Counted from the stretch's first letter, positions 1 through 11,886 are shown. The stretch is 64,000 nt of DNA from Curvularia sp. ZM96 (GCA_022457065.1 JAJGBQ010000007.1:1922001-1986000), one strand, 5' to 3'. Notes: a model not told the origin generated them from the sequence alone. A program made the numbers and translations.

Positions 1-816
1 ACTGACTTCAAGAACCCAGTCAGGAGGCAGGTCTTTAAACCAGACGTCGATAAGCACCTTGCCCGCAAAGATGACGAAGGGGGGTAGCTGGCGACCTAAC
101 GCACCTACGCCCTAGATCACAGTAGCCCACTCACGGTTGCCTGGCTGTATGCGCTTCTTTTTCCCAGAACTCTCCAAGCCTGTGATAACTAACTGTGATA
201 AAATCTTGCCCATCATGAAGCCAGTCTCATCAAAGTTGTAGATATCGTCGTCCACAATACCCCACTTCTCCTTTGTCCCCTTGACTAGATCGAACCAGCG
301 CTGGATAGCAGCTGGATCCTCGCAGGTAGCTCGCTGGTGATCATAGGGACGGCTCCAGCGCGTACGGAGCTCAGGAGTCCTCTTAACAAAGTTGTCAATC
401 CAGTTCTTGCCAACAGGGTTGCTCCCACGCTCATGCAATAGTTTATCGGCCATTACTCGAACGTCAGCCTTTGTAGGGGCAAAGCCTCGCGCAGACTCCT
501 CAAGAATACGGTAGACTATCGCCTCTTCTTCTAGTTTGTCTAGGCGCTTTGATTTTGGCACACAGTCGCGTTGGGGGCGTCTTCCAGCGCGTCGGTAAGA
601 TAGAGTTCTTCGAGGCACGTTATAGATAGAGGCAGCACGTCTTTGGCTTTTCACACGTTGCGATTGGATATCAAAAAGAGCAAGCTGAAGATCTGATTCA
701 GTATAGGAAGTTTTAGTAATGCGTTGTTGAGACATAACGTGTTGTAGTGTTAACGTCGACGCGCTGGTGGGGCGTGGGCCGCTCACTTGGGTGGGCCGCC
801 CACTTGTGAACCACGT
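1..816 (-). mobile_element. Fot1/pogo-like DNA transposon, right part (runs off window start)
   Basis: The element ends at 816 with ...CACGT followed by a TA dinucleotide (817-818), the target-site duplication of Tc1/mariner/pogo elements. Just inside the end, a motif built on GGCCC/GCGGCCCAC occurs twice (about 770-805), giving a tandem subterminal structure also seen in the other Fot1-like elements of this window. The transposase reads leftward from 735 and the element continues beyond base 1. It is clearly related to the element at 8218-10064 (the first 80 bases match 9240-9330 with a few differences). It is less AT-rich than its surroundings. Confidence 0.85.
112..735 (-). pseudogene. Fot1/pogo transposase, N-terminal part, interrupted by a stop
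   Basis: The reading frame starts best at the Met of MSQQRITK (735). It covers a pipsqueak-type HTH (ending near the YNVPRRTLSYRR segment), a CENP-B-type HTH (RGFAPTKADVRVMADKLL to the RWSRPYDHQRA segment) and the start of the DDE nuclease with its first catalytic Asp in NFDETGF. The frame stops at 112 just after the conserved QPGNREW motif. The stop replaces what is probably a Gln codon (CAG to TAG, a RIP-compatible change), and the homologous stop is also present in the copy at 8218-10064. The rest of the DDE domain lies beyond the window. It is presumably non-functional. Confidence 0.75.
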
Positions 817-1616
817 TATATAATTTGAAATATAAAAGATAGATAAAGTTAAAAAATAGTTACTTACATTTATATATCTCTTTTTAGAAGTATCTATAAT
901 AAATATCTTGGTAGCTTTTAGTTCTTTAGTACTCTATTTATATAAAGAATTCAACTCATTTAAAAGTAGTCTAGTAAAAATAATTTTATACTTATAAAGC
1001 TTATATTTAAGTAGCTAGTCTACTATAGTTTTGCTAAATATATGTTAGTATTAATAGTATATAAACAAGAGCTAGTTCCTAACTAACTAGATATTATTAG
1101 AGTTATCAAACTTAGTATACTCTTATACTATATCATTGATTCTATAAATACTTATTATAAAAATATTTTATTTTTAATTTATGGTATAGTAAAAGATACT
1201 AGTAGATATAATAGTAATATAAAAGAGAATAGAAGACTAAGTTAGTTTTAGAGTTAGTTTAGTAAAAAATAACTAAACTCTAGAAAGTTGAAGATAACTT
1301 TTAATTTTTTATATATAATCTATATAAAAGCTATTATATCTCTATACGTTATTTTATTTTTGAAAGATATCTATTTTTTATATATTCTACTTTATATCTA
1401 TATTATAGAAGAGTTACTTTAACTATACCAGAAAAGAAAGAGTAAAGTTATAGATTAGAGAGTACTTAGCTAGCTATATGATTTAGTTCTAAACTGAATT
1501 AAAAGTAAGCTAGAAGTATATTAGCTACTTAATTCGAATGATATAACTCTAAAAACTTAAATCTATAATAATAAAAAAGTACATAAGAATTTTTCTTTTA
1601 TTAATATAGATATATA

Positions 1617-1710
1617 GGAGTGATGGTTTAGAGGTTTAATTCCCTAGTCTTTATTCGACATCACGGCTAGCCTTGCTACTAGGCAAAGGGTTCAAATCCC
1701 TTCACTCTCT
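1617..1710 (+). tRNA. tRNA-like sequence, isotype not assigned (gene or relic)
   Basis: A near-canonical pol III A box (TGGTTTAGAGG, about 1622-1632) and B box (GGTTCAAATCC) are present. The T arm is perfect (AAGGG, loop TTCAAAT, CCCTT), followed directly by CACTCTC, which pairs with AGGAGTG at the 5' end apart from one mismatch and a wobble. A CCTAG/CTAGG anticodon stem closes a loop of about 31 nt, so either an intron is present or the anticodon arm is damaged. The D stem is weak (two G-T pairs). I cannot assign an anticodon with confidence. It lies in a RIP-degraded block, so it may be a pseudo-tRNA or a tRNA-derived repeat. Confidence 0.4.
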
Positions 1711-2789
1711 TAAGAAAAAAGTATAGAAAAAAAGTCTTATTAGATATTTAAATAACGCTTTAAGCTTAGGCTTTTTAATAAAGAAACTTTCTTAAATTAT
1801 AGAGATAAGTAGATCTAAGATAATAAATTTGCTGGAAAATTTTCTTCGAAATTTAAAACTATAAAGAATGTAGGTAGTTTTAGGTTTAGTGCTAAAGATG
1901 CTTCCTATTTCTGTTAGAATAATAGTTCCCTTCTACATCTGTATCTAAAAAGGTTGCCCCTATAGCTTTTAAATGGATTTAGTGTAAACCTTAGCTAGGT
2001 TAGTAGGCGTAGCTAGGGTTAAGCTAGGGTAGAAAAATGCCAAACCAATTACATATAAATATATAACTAAATATAATTATCTACTCTGGTTTAAATTTAG
2101 TTCTAAAGTTTTTTGACTATAATTTTAAAAGATAGTATTTTAATAAATATTTAAAGAGGACTAGAGATAGTTAAAGTGAAAGAAAAATGTAAAAATTAAA
2201 AACTTTAGACTCTAGTATTAACTAGAAAATATAGACTGATCCTATAACCTTTTAGATGAATAATAGCATATACTTAAAAGTACATTTCTCTAAATAAGTA
2301 TAATAAATTAATATTAATAAAATTATACTTATTCAAGCTTACGCTAGAGCGTTTTTCTAAACTTTTTAGTTTACTATTCAATTCTTATCTAATAAGTATT
2401 TATCTACTGCTTTATAGTTATTTTATTTAATTTTAATTTTGTTTACTTATAGCACTGAATACATATTTATTTCTTTTCATTTTTTACTAATAGCTCGTCT
2501 ATAGCGATTAGCTTATTAAAAAGTGTTATGAAAAATAGTAGGCGATCTTTTAGCCTACTAAAGGTTAAAGATTAAAGAAGACTTTTTATCAAAGTTGAGA
2601 TTTAAACGTAACACCTCTAGTACTTCTAGCTCTACGTCTTATAAGACCTTAGATACTAAGGCTCTAGCTCTATATAAGTCTTAAGCTTTAGAGCTTTAGC
2701 TTTATGTATTAAATCTAAAATATAGATCTAGATAGATCTCCAACTATAGAATAATAATAAACTCTAACAAATAGAAGCTTATTAGATAG

Positions 2790-3072
2790 TGTGGGAGCTG
2801 AGGAAACTTCGGACAAAGGGAATTATATTAAGCGGACTGATTAAATCCGCTTAATCTATCAGATTAGTTAGATAGATTAGAATATATACTGCTGCTTCTA
2901 CACTTCCTAGCCTTAATTAGACTAGCTTACTTATCTAATTAGCTGATTAGGCTAATCTCTTAATCTTATCTAATCTAATTGATCTGATCAGGCTTAACCT
3001 GATCTAGAACAGACTCGACTTGATCTAGATCAGGTGACCTTGATTAGTGACCGATATAATCAGGTTGCGACA
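2790..3072 (+). repeat. Solo LTR (family 1) with 5-bp target duplication
   Basis: The element begins TGTGGGAGCTGAGG and ends GGTTGCGACA, with the standard TG...CA termini. It is flanked by a perfect 5-bp direct repeat GATAG (2785-2789 and 3073-3077). It sits inside dispersed repeat copy A. A RIP-degraded copy of the same LTR lies in reverse orientation at 14181-14463. No internal retrotransposon region remains between the duplications, so it is a solo LTR formed by LTR-LTR recombination. Confidence 0.75.
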
Positions 3073-3961
3073 GATAGCTAATAATAAGTAGAAAACTATA
3101 CATTTATTTAGCTATAGTTATAATAAAGACTTGTAATAGATAGAAAGATATAAACTATAGTAATAAAGAGTATATAGAAAACTCTAAGATTCTCGAACTA
3201 TAGTTATAAGTACTTAAGATAGCGTACCTACTTATAAATACTTTACTCTTCTGCTATTATTTAAACTTAATTTCTAGCTCAGTAGCGCTTATTAATATTA
3301 CTTTATAAGTAATATATATCTTTTCTTTACTAATATTTATCTCTTTCTTACTAATATCTCTCTATTTCTAACTTCTCTAATCTCTATATACTAGCTATAT
3401 ATCTAAACTAACTATAATAATAGTTAATTCTTATTAGTATTTTCAGATAAGCTAGACTAATCTACTATAGCCTACTAGTAGATTACGTTTATAAAGAGCT
3501 ATAATAGTAGCTCTTTTAGTAGCTAGACTTTTTTAAATTTACTATATCTACTAACTAGAATTTACTTCTATGCTAAGACTTAGAGATAGATACGATATAG
3601 CTATAGAACTAAAATATTACTCTTATTAATAGATAAGAAGCTTCAAAGATCTATACGTTTAGCTACTAGTAAATCTAGAGGAAGAGAATATAGCTTAGTT
3701 CTAATACTTTCTTATAGCTTAGGTATAATATAGATGATATAATAGAGGCTATTACGTAAGAAGACTTTAAGACTAAGTTATAGAGTAAGAAGAGTATAGC
3801 TTAGATAGACGTAATACTCTAGTTCATTTAATTAATTCTAATAGATATAGATAAAGATATAGATATAAATATAGACGTAGATATAGACGCAGAGATAGCT
3901 ATAGATATAGATAGAGACGTAAAGATAGAGAATATTAAGATAGTAGACGTAAGAGAGAAGT

Positions 3962-4230
3962 TGTAACAGCACAGGCAAGACTGGTCAGATTAGTATCGGC
4001 TATAGAGTCACTTAGAGGTATATAGGAGTGCGTGAGACGTTAAATAAGCCTTAATTTAATAGACACCCATAGTCCATATATAAAAGAAGATTAAAAATTT
4101 ACTTGATAGCTATATCTCGTAGTCTATACTTATACTAGCTAATATAGATCTATCTAAGACTTATTTAAGATTGATCTTAGATCTATTAGCTAGACGGCTA
4201 CTAGGTAAGTTTAGGTGCTATGCCATTTTA
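3962..4230. repeat. Solo LTR (family 2) with 5-bp target duplication
   Basis: The element begins TGTAACAGCAC and ends GCCATTTTA (an original CA terminus converted to TA would be a RIP change). It is flanked by GAAGT at 3957-3961 and 4231-4235. Repeat copy C at about 16003-16025 has the uninterrupted sequence across the same point (GAGAGAAGTTAGATAATTA), so it preserves the empty site. A fragment of the same LTR family, opposite orientation, begins near 10545 with TGTAACGGCACAC. Confidence 0.7.
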
Positions 4231-4325
4231 GAAGTGAGATAATTCATTGTTATAGCTTTATAGAGACTTAGTAAACTATAATTCTTCATCTACAAAAAAC
4301 AAATTCTAAAAGTATTTACTAAAGC

Positions 4326-5690
4326 CTTTTGCGAACGATTTAGGTGAATCATTTTAGAAGTCCTTTATTTTAAATTAATAATTATAGTCCACCTAGCCTC
4401 TACAAGACTATAATAATAAATCGCCTAACTTCTCTCTTACGTCTACTATCTTAATATTCTCTATCTCTACGCCTCCATCTATCTTCATAGCTATCTTTAC
4501 GTCTATATCTATGTCTATACTTATATTCGTGTCTATATTTATATCCGTATCTATGTCTATATTATCTAAGTTATTTAGAATTAATGATATAAACTAGAGT
4601 ATCACGCTTATCTAAGCTATACTCTTCTTACTCTATAACTTAACCTTAAAGTTCTTCTACGCGATAGCCTCTACGACGTTATCTATATTATGTCTAAGCT
4701 ATAAGAAAGTATTAAAACTAGACTATATTCTCTTACTCTAGATTAACTAGTAGCTAAATATCTAGATTCTTAAAGCTTCTTATCTATTAATAAGAGTAGT
4801 ATTTTAGTCTTCTAGCTATCTTTACTATATTCTATATAACTCTAATTTTAGATATAGATCTTTATCTTGATTATTATTAGAGATAGTAAAATTAAAAAAG
4901 AGAAGCTACTAAAAAAGCCCCTATTATAGTTCGTTATAAACGTAATCTTCTAGTAGACTATAATAAATAGGTCTAGCTTTCTTAAAGATACTAATTAGTT
5001 TAGTAATATAGCTAAGAAAAGTTAGAGAAGTAAGAAATAGATAAAAACTAGTTAGAATAAGATAGAAATTAATAAGAAAAAGATAGAGAGTACTTATAGA
5101 GTAATATTAACAAGTACTACTAAGCTAGAGATAAAGTTTAAATAATAGTAAAAAAGTAGAGTACTTATAAATAAGTATACTATCTTATGTACTCTCTAAA
5201 ATTATAGTCGAGAACTTTAGAGTTTTCTAAGTATTCTTTATTACTATAGTTTAGATTCTTCTATCTATTATATTCTTATCATAACTATAGCTTAATAACT
5301 TTAGAGTTTTCTACACATTATTAGCTATCTAACAGAGTTCTACTTATTAATAAGTAATTATTATTCTATAATTAGAGATCTATCTAGATCTATACTTTAG
5401 ATTTAGCACGTAAAGCTAAAGTTCTAAGACTTAAGACTTATATAGAGCCTTAGTGCCTAAGACTTATATAGAGCTTTAGTATCTAAGCTCTCGTAAGACG
5501 TAGAGCTAGAAGCTCTAGAGCTTAAGATATTACGTTTAAACTTCTACTATAGTGAAATTTTTTTTGATTTAACTTTTAGTTTTTAGTAGGCTACGGAGCG
5601 GTCTACTACTTTTTAAAATACTTTTTTGATAGGCTAAATCGCTACAGGCGAGCTATCAGTAAAAGATAATAAAAAGAAATCTTAAGCTAG
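4326..5690 (-). repeat. Unclassified dispersed repeat, copy B (inverted relative to A)
   Basis: Reading the minus strand from 5690 gives the same order of blocks as copies A and C: the TTTACTAATAGCTCG-like start, the Asp-Ile/Asp-Val hexamer tract (here 4480-4570), and an end near TTCACCTAAATCGTTCGCAA (about 4326-4350). Copies A and B therefore form a large imperfect palindrome. The right end of B abuts the Tc1-like element at 5698. Confidence 0.6.
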
Positions 5691-5697
5691 AAATATA

Positions 5698-7796
5698 CAG
5701 AGGGGTGACACAAATAAAACGTACTCTAAAAAGTAGCAGTTTTTAAATGATTATAGCTCACTAGCTAGACTAGCTAGACCTAAGCGGGTTAGTAATTCGA
5801 AAAGCTATAATATAGGAGATTAATATAGACTACTTGTGGACTGCTTAGTAAAAACTCTAAAGATAGAAACTAGTAATTTAAATAGTAGAGTAAAGTAAAC
5901 AAATCTTATAGCTATATATCTCTGTTTCTATCGTATAAAATTTATTAAAAAAAAACTTTATATATATACTCTATAAAAAGATCACGTGATTAGATTTTTA
6001 GACCAACTTTTTTATATTTTAAGAGAATTAATAATAAAATATAAAAGTAGCTACGCTAAAATAATTAGTAATCACTATTTTAGATTACTAAGCTTTTAGT
6101 ATATAGTTATATCTTTCTTATCTCAAATTCTGAATTCTTATTTCCTCAAAATGGCTCCAAAATTCTCAAATCTAGAAGCTGAAATATCTCGTTTACTAGA
6201 CGCAAAAATCGCTATTAAAAACATATCTACTTTACTTAATAAGCCACCTCGAGCTATTTATAACGCTATTTATCGAATTAAAAAGAAAAAAAAAGAGAAA
6301 AATCTAGAAAAAAGAGCTAGTGTAGGCAGAGTTTCAAAATCAACTAAAAGAACTAAAAGAGCTATTAATAGGGACTTAACCAGAAGCCCTAAAAAGACAA
6401 ATAAAAGATTATTAAAAGAAAATAATCTAAATATAAGTACTAGAAGCCTACAGAGACTTTTAAAAGAGCAAGGCTATAGCTATAACGTTGCAAATAAAAA
6501 ACCTATTTTAAATAGCTTAAAAGCTAAAAATAGGCTTAATTTTGCTAAAGAGCAGCTTAAAGAGATAGAAGATATAGATTTTAGTAAGATTATATTTTCA
6601 GACGAGTCTAGTATACAACGTGGACATGGAGCTAGGACTGAATATTACCGAAAAAAAGCTCAAAATACAGTTGGTAAAGAAATGATTTCGACTAAGAATA
6701 AAAGTAAGTTTAAAAATATTTCTAATAAGCTATTTTATTCTATTTAATATAGAGAATTTATCTAGATTTATAGATTTTAAATAGTAACTAAACTAACTAT
6801 CTAATAGCCCGCGATATTACTATCCAAGTTTGGGGTGCTATTTAGATAGGAGGAAGATCAAATCTAATAGTAGTTAAAACGCCTAAAACTACTATTAGCT
6901 TTAATAATCGCCACTATATTCGAAAAGTTCTAATAACTGAAGTAAAACCGAATATTAAGAAAGGTAAGTCTAATAGCTTTTTTTACTTATTTCTTCCCTT
7001 TCTATTAAATAACTATAATAGCTATTTAATATCTAATTAACATACAACAATATCTATACTAATATCTATCTAGGCTGGCAGTTTCAGCAGGATAACTCTA
7101 AAATTCATAAAACTAATAACGTTTTATCGTGGTTTTCTAGAAATAAAGTTAAGCTTTATCCACATCCTCCCTATAGCCCTAATTTGAATCCTATCGAAAA
7201 CGTGTGGAGCTTACTTAAAGATCGTTTAAATAAACGGCCTATTAGTTCTTTAGGGCAGGGTAATAGCGAGTTAGGAATAAAGAGCTTTATTAAAGCTATT
7301 TTTAAAGAGTGGGAGGCTATACCACAACAGACTATAGATAATTATATTTTATCTATACCTAGACGTTATAAAGCAGTAGTAGAAGCTACGGGCTAGTTTA
7401 CTAAGTATTAGTAAGCAATAATAGTCTATTATAGCGAAAAAAGCTATTTTTTTACTTTTAGTTATATATATTATCCTGTACATTTGAATCTTCTATAAAG
7501 ATAAAATATAACTATTTAGATTTTGAATATTTATACTAGAGTTTTTAAGTAAATATAATGGAAGGAAAAGCGAGAAATTTAACATTAAAAACTAGCTTTT
7601 TATTGCTACTACGTTTAGAAGGCTGTGTAGGTATTTTAGTGCTTACTAAGCAGTCTACGAGTAGTCTATATTAATCTCCTATATTATAGCTTTTCGAATT
7701 ACTAACCCGCTTAGGTCTAGCTAGTCTAGCTAGTGAGCTATAATCATTTAAAAACTGCTACTTTTTAGAGTACGTTTTATTTGTGTCACCCCTCTG
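5698..7796 (+). mobile_element. Tc1/mariner-like transposon with about 137-bp identical TIRs
   Basis: The left end CAGAGGGGTGACACAAATAA and the right end (its reverse complement, ending 7796) remain identical for about 137 bp by eye and similar for about 20 bp more. TA dinucleotides flank both ends (5696-5697 and 7797-7798). Length is 2099 bp. The transposase lies between the repeats on the + strand. Although AT-rich, the element keeps nearly full coding sense, unlike its surroundings. Confidence 0.88.
6151..7396 (+). pseudogene. Tc1-family transposase, near-intact with one in-frame stop
   Basis: The first open part (from ATG 6151) has an N-terminal HTH region (LEAEISRLLDAKIAIKNIS), a basic second HTH and the first catalytic Asp of the DDE_3 nuclease in IFSDESSIQRG. 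Continuing through two likely introns (GTAAGT at about 6701 to an AG just before 6808; GTAAGT at about 6963 to AG at about 7072) gives the expected blocks: an ITIQVWGAI segment, QQDNSKIHK with the second Asp, and HPPYSPNLNPIENVW with the terminal Glu/Asn region. One TAG at 6843-6845 replaces an expected Trp between WGAI and IGGRS (TGG to TAG, RIP-compatible). C-terminus ends at 7396. The exon boundaries are my reading. Confidence 0.75.
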
Positions 7797-8217
7797 TATA
7801 AAATAAAAGTAATCCTTTCTAGAAATAAAAAAACTATTTTAACTCAAATATGGATTTTTTAATAGCTATACTGATAAATTAAGTCTTAAACTTAGAAAAA
7901 GTCTTCTTTTTATTTATAAGTAGTAGAAAGTAGCTTAGCTTTCTATTTACTTATTACTAGATATAGAGTATGATTCAAGTAGTAAAATCATTCTCTCTAC
8001 ATTTTATAACTAGTTCTTAACTAAAGTAGCTAAGTATCACAATTCTAAATATTCTTTGCTAATACTAGTAGTATATTTTTATATAAGAACTATTTTTATA
8101 TATTTACTCTGGTAGTAGTCTAATTTACTAGTTGAATAGTTTTTAATAAACGCTTACTATTAGTAGAAAGTTAAATATACTCTATTACTAAAATTATTAA
8201 TAGTAGAAGTATACTTA

Positions 8218-10064
8218 ACGTAGTTCATAAGCGAGCTGATCACCCAAGCGAGCTGATCACACCCCACCAGCGCGTTAAAGTCAAGACGTTATCACAGTCT
8301 TTTATCATAGTCGATAAAGTATTACGATATACTAAATTAATTATCAGAATCGCTACTATCACTTGCACTATCTATCTCAACTGCGCAGGTACGAGCGTTG
8401 TGTCCAGTCTGCTTGCAACGCCCGCACCGCCTCTCTCCTCGAACCCTCTTCGACGCACTCTCACCATCACCACGACTACTACCCGCCTGTTCAGCCAATA
8501 CTTCTTAAACTTCGCCTACAGTAAGAGTCTCTTCTGTCCGTACGTATCGCCGCTTACGGCTCTTACGCTTGTTTAATTCATCTAGAGCCGCTTAAAGAGT
8601 AGTAATTTTCTCTGTCAGAAGCACCATTTTATGTGCCATTTGCTGAGCCCCTTTACTCAGCTGCGCGATCTGCTCGGTGAGTGAATTGGCAGAAGACCCA
8701 CGGCGTTTTCTCACGCTCTCTTGAATAAGACCAATTTGAGCCTCAACCTCGCGCGCGTTGCGTGGTGTCTGCGCCTCCCAGGCGGCTACCCGTCGCGGTG
8801 ATTGATATGGTGTCTACACCACTACGTCAAGCTTAGATAGCACAGCCTATGGGTCGTGTAGGACTAGACCAGCGCCTCTAAAGCCAGCTTGGATATTCTC
8901 CTTCGTAATAGACTGCTCAAAAGCAGTCTTAAAGGCTGGCAGGAAGGTCTCCTTGCTGATATAGTGGGTGCGGTTGCGTGCCAAGCCTGAAACAGCGTCG
9001 CCATACTTGCGCTTCAACGGCGAGAAGCAGGCGACGTCAAGGGGCTGCAATAGGTAAGACGAGTGCGCAGGCATACAGATAAGAATAATATTCTTCTCCT
9101 TACAAAGATCTTGAAAATCGACGGAGCAGTGGCTCTCATGGCCATCAATAATAAGCAGTCAATACCCACCCACAGTATGCCTCTTTGTATGGGTATCAAA
9201 GTGCTCCAACCAGGCAAGACTAAGCTAATTATTCGTCCAGCCATTAGGACTGACTTCAAGAACCCAGTCAGCAGGTAAGTCTTTAAACCAGACGTTGATA
9301 AGCACCTTGCCCGCAAAGACAACGAAGAGTGGTATCCGGCGACCCGTCGCGCCCACGCCTTAGATTACAGTAACCCACTCACGGTTGCCTGGCTGTACCC
9401 GCTTCTTTTTGCCATATCCCTCTAAGCTTGTGACAACTAACTATAATAAAATCTTGCCCATCATAAAGCCAGTTTCGTCAAAGTTGTAGATATCATCGTC
9501 TACAATACCCCACTTCTACTTCATCCTCTAGACTAAGTCGAACCAGCGCTGGATAGCCGCTAGGTCCTCGCAGGCGGCTCGCTGGTGATCATAGGGACGG
9601 CTCCAGCGCGTACGGAGCTCAGGAGTTCGCTTAACAAAGTTATCAACCCAGTTCTTGCCAACAGGGTTGCTCCCTCGCTCATGCAATAGTTTATCAGCCA
9701 TAGCTCGAACGTCAGGCTTTGTAGGCGCAAATCCTCGCGCAGACTCTTCAAGAATACTCTCAACTATAGCCTCCTCTTCTAGCTTGTTTAGGCGCTTTAA
9801 ATTTGCTTCGCAGTCGCGTCGAGGGCGTATTCCAGCACGTCGAGTAGATAGAGTACTTTGAGGCACGTTATAGATAGAGGCAGCACGTCTTTGGCTTTGA
9901 ACACGTTGTGATTGGACATCAGAAAGAGCAAGTTGAAGATCTGATTCAGGATAAGTTAATTGATGATCGCGTTGTTGCGACATAACGCGTTGTAGTGTCA
10001 ACGTCGACGCGCTGGTGGGGTGTGATCAGCTCGCTTGGGTGATCAGCTCGCTTATGAACTACGT
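8218..10064 (-). mobile_element. Fot1/pogo-like transposon, complete ends, degraded transposase
   Basis: Perfect inverted ends begin ACGTAGTTCATAAGCGAGCT at 8218 and finish as its reverse complement at 10064, with TA duplications at 8216-8217 and 10065-10066 (1847 bp). Inside each end the motif AAGCGAGCTGATCAC occurs twice in tandem, probably the transposase binding site. The family resemblance to the element at the window start is strong in the coding part, but the subterminal motif is different. Confidence 0.9.
8337..9983 (-). pseudogene. Fot1/pogo transposase pseudogene with C-terminal CCHC knuckle
   Basis: The start is the Met of MSQQRDHQ (9983). The N-terminal HTHs are readable to about 9528. 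The DDE domain is broken by stops and frame changes, with readable pieces around 9014-9322 and 8847-9074 (the latter containing SSYLLQPLDVACFSPL with the third catalytic Asp). Downstream the minus strand still encodes a zinc knuckle of the form C-x2-C-x4-H-x4-C (CGRCKQTGHNARTC, about 8384-8425), followed by an acidic tail and a TAA ending at 8337. Not functional. Confidence 0.8.
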
Positions 10065-10544
10065 TAGTAAGTTTGATATATAGTCTTTCTAGAGAAGCTA
10101 ATAAGTGCTTTTATAATTAGCTTAAGAGTAGATCAGCTATAATTAGAGATAATCTAGTAGTAAGTACTGAATAGTTAGTAAGTAGAGTGGTATTTTTATA
10201 TTATAGATATTCCAGTTATTTATTTAGTCTAGTAATTCTTACTTAAAGAGTAGTAGACTAGTTCTCTTCTAGATTCTCTTTATTTTCTTTAACTAGTTAT
10301 TTTCTAGTTAACTTCTTCTATTAGAGTTTTTAACTCTAGAAATAGGTTAATCTTTTTATAAGCTCTAATAAGCTTAAGAGATTCTAGTCTATTATTAATA
10401 GTTAATTTTACTATAAATGATTTTTTAGTAGATTCTATATTTCTATTTTAGTGGATATAACGCAACCTTTTTAGCCCTAATTTAACTCTAATAGTAAATA
10501 GAAGTTCTAAATTTAAAAACTTTAGTTAGTAGATTGTAACGGCA

Positions 10545-10920
10545 CACTATCAAACCAACCTAGTGGCTATTCAGCCAACAGATCTAGAATCAAGCTAAAC
10601 TAGATCTAAGTTAGACCCGTATTAGCTAGTATAAGTATAGACTATCTTTTAGCACTGAGACTACTTTGAACAAAAGGAATTTATTGAATGAGAGGATTAA
10701 TTAGAAACTCTAATCTATTAGATTAGTAAGACGATTAAACTATATACTACTACTACTTAACTAGTCTATTCTAAGCAGTTATATAATTCTTAATCTTATT
10801 AGATTAGTTTACTTAATTAGAGTAATCTAATCTATAGAGTTAATTAGATTAATTAGATCTATAGATCTAATCTATACTCTTTAATTAGTTATCTATATCT
10901 ATAGATTAGTGTTATACGGG
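10545..10920 (+). repeat. Nested LTR remnants (family 2 start followed by family-1-like LTR)
   Basis: TGTAACGGCACAC (about 10545) through the AGTATAAGTATAGACTA region matches the reverse complement of the solo LTR at 3962-4230. From about 10655 the sequence switches to a diverged relative of the family-1 LTR (ACTTTGAACAAAAGGAATTT, compared with the ACTTCGGACAAAGGGAATTA region of 2790-3072). This suggests one LTR inserted into another. Ends are blurred by RIP. Confidence 0.45.
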
Positions 10921-11886
10921 GTTATGCTATACTTCTCTAAGTCTCGATCTAGGTTAGGGCGAGATAACTATTAGCAGGCGTCCGCGCGATTGCCAAAGTA
11001 TTTCTAAGTAGAAAAAAGTTATAGATATTTAACTAATAGTAAAAGATAATTAATACTATAATAATAGAATAACAACATATTAATCTTATTAAGTAATAAC
11101 TTATAAGAAAGTATAATTTAAGTTAACTATAACAAGTATAATAATAAAATGTAAACCTATTCTTATACTTATTATAATCTACTCTAGTATTAGCTATCTA
11201 ATCTAGAGTTACTAACTCTATCTCTACTATATAAGGCTATATTCTTATATATCTAGAGTAGTATTACTAATACTACAGCCTTAGCGTAAGACTAGTTACG
11301 TAATTATCGCCCCGCGATAATCGCTTACCTACTAATACTCTAAGGGTCTTCTACTACTCGTGGTTAGCATTAAGAGAGGCGATCCTTTTAACTTGTTACG
11401 AGTAACAACTAGTAGCTACCTAATTAGAATAACGTAATAGAAGTTTCTATTAGTTACTAGTAGATTTATAATAAAAGAGAAGATTTTTACCTAAAAGTAG
11501 AATTAGAATCGTAGAAAGATAGTAGAAAACTAAGATAAGAAAAGTATTCTAAGAACGTATTATAAAAGAAAACTAGAACTTTAAGAAATTATAAAATATA
11601 ATAGTAAACTAGCTATAAGTAATATAAGATTAATTAATTACTTAAATTTAGGTATCTTAAGATAGTTATGACTAGTATATATATCTAATAGTTAATATGT
11701 AGAAATCTTTAAATATCTAGTTATCTAATATTAGGAACTGAAGGAAAAGTACTTAGAGTAAGAAAATTCTAATTCTAGCATACAATACTAAAAATAGACC
11801 TAATTATAATATAAGAAATAGATATATTAACTTAGAGAACATCTAATTAATACAGGCTATAGAGAAATATATAATTAGATATTATA
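10921..11886 (+). other. Probable interior of a RIP-degraded LTR retrotransposon (left part)
   Basis: The stretch follows LTR-like sequence and has no usable frame. It is interrupted at 11886 by a Fot1-like insertion and appears to resume at 13738. No conserved retroviral motif is safely readable, so this is only an assignment by position between LTR-like sequences. Confidence 0.3.

Larger units (their letters stand above)
2460..4325 (+). repeat. Unclassified dispersed repeat, copy A (interrupted by two solo LTRs)
   Basis: The sequence from TTTACTAATAGCTCG (about 2483) onward recurs in inverted orientation at about 4326-5690 (copy B) and in direct orientation at about 14758-16104 (copy C). 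Copy A is split by a solo LTR at 2790-3072 and another at 3962-4230; the last part after 4245 no longer matches the other copies. Near 3846-3960 all three copies carry an imperfect GATATA/GACGTA hexamer tract that would read Asp-Ile/Asp-Val repeats on the A-copy + strand. Coding capacity is otherwise destroyed. I could not assign it to a transposon class. Confidence 0.6.
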
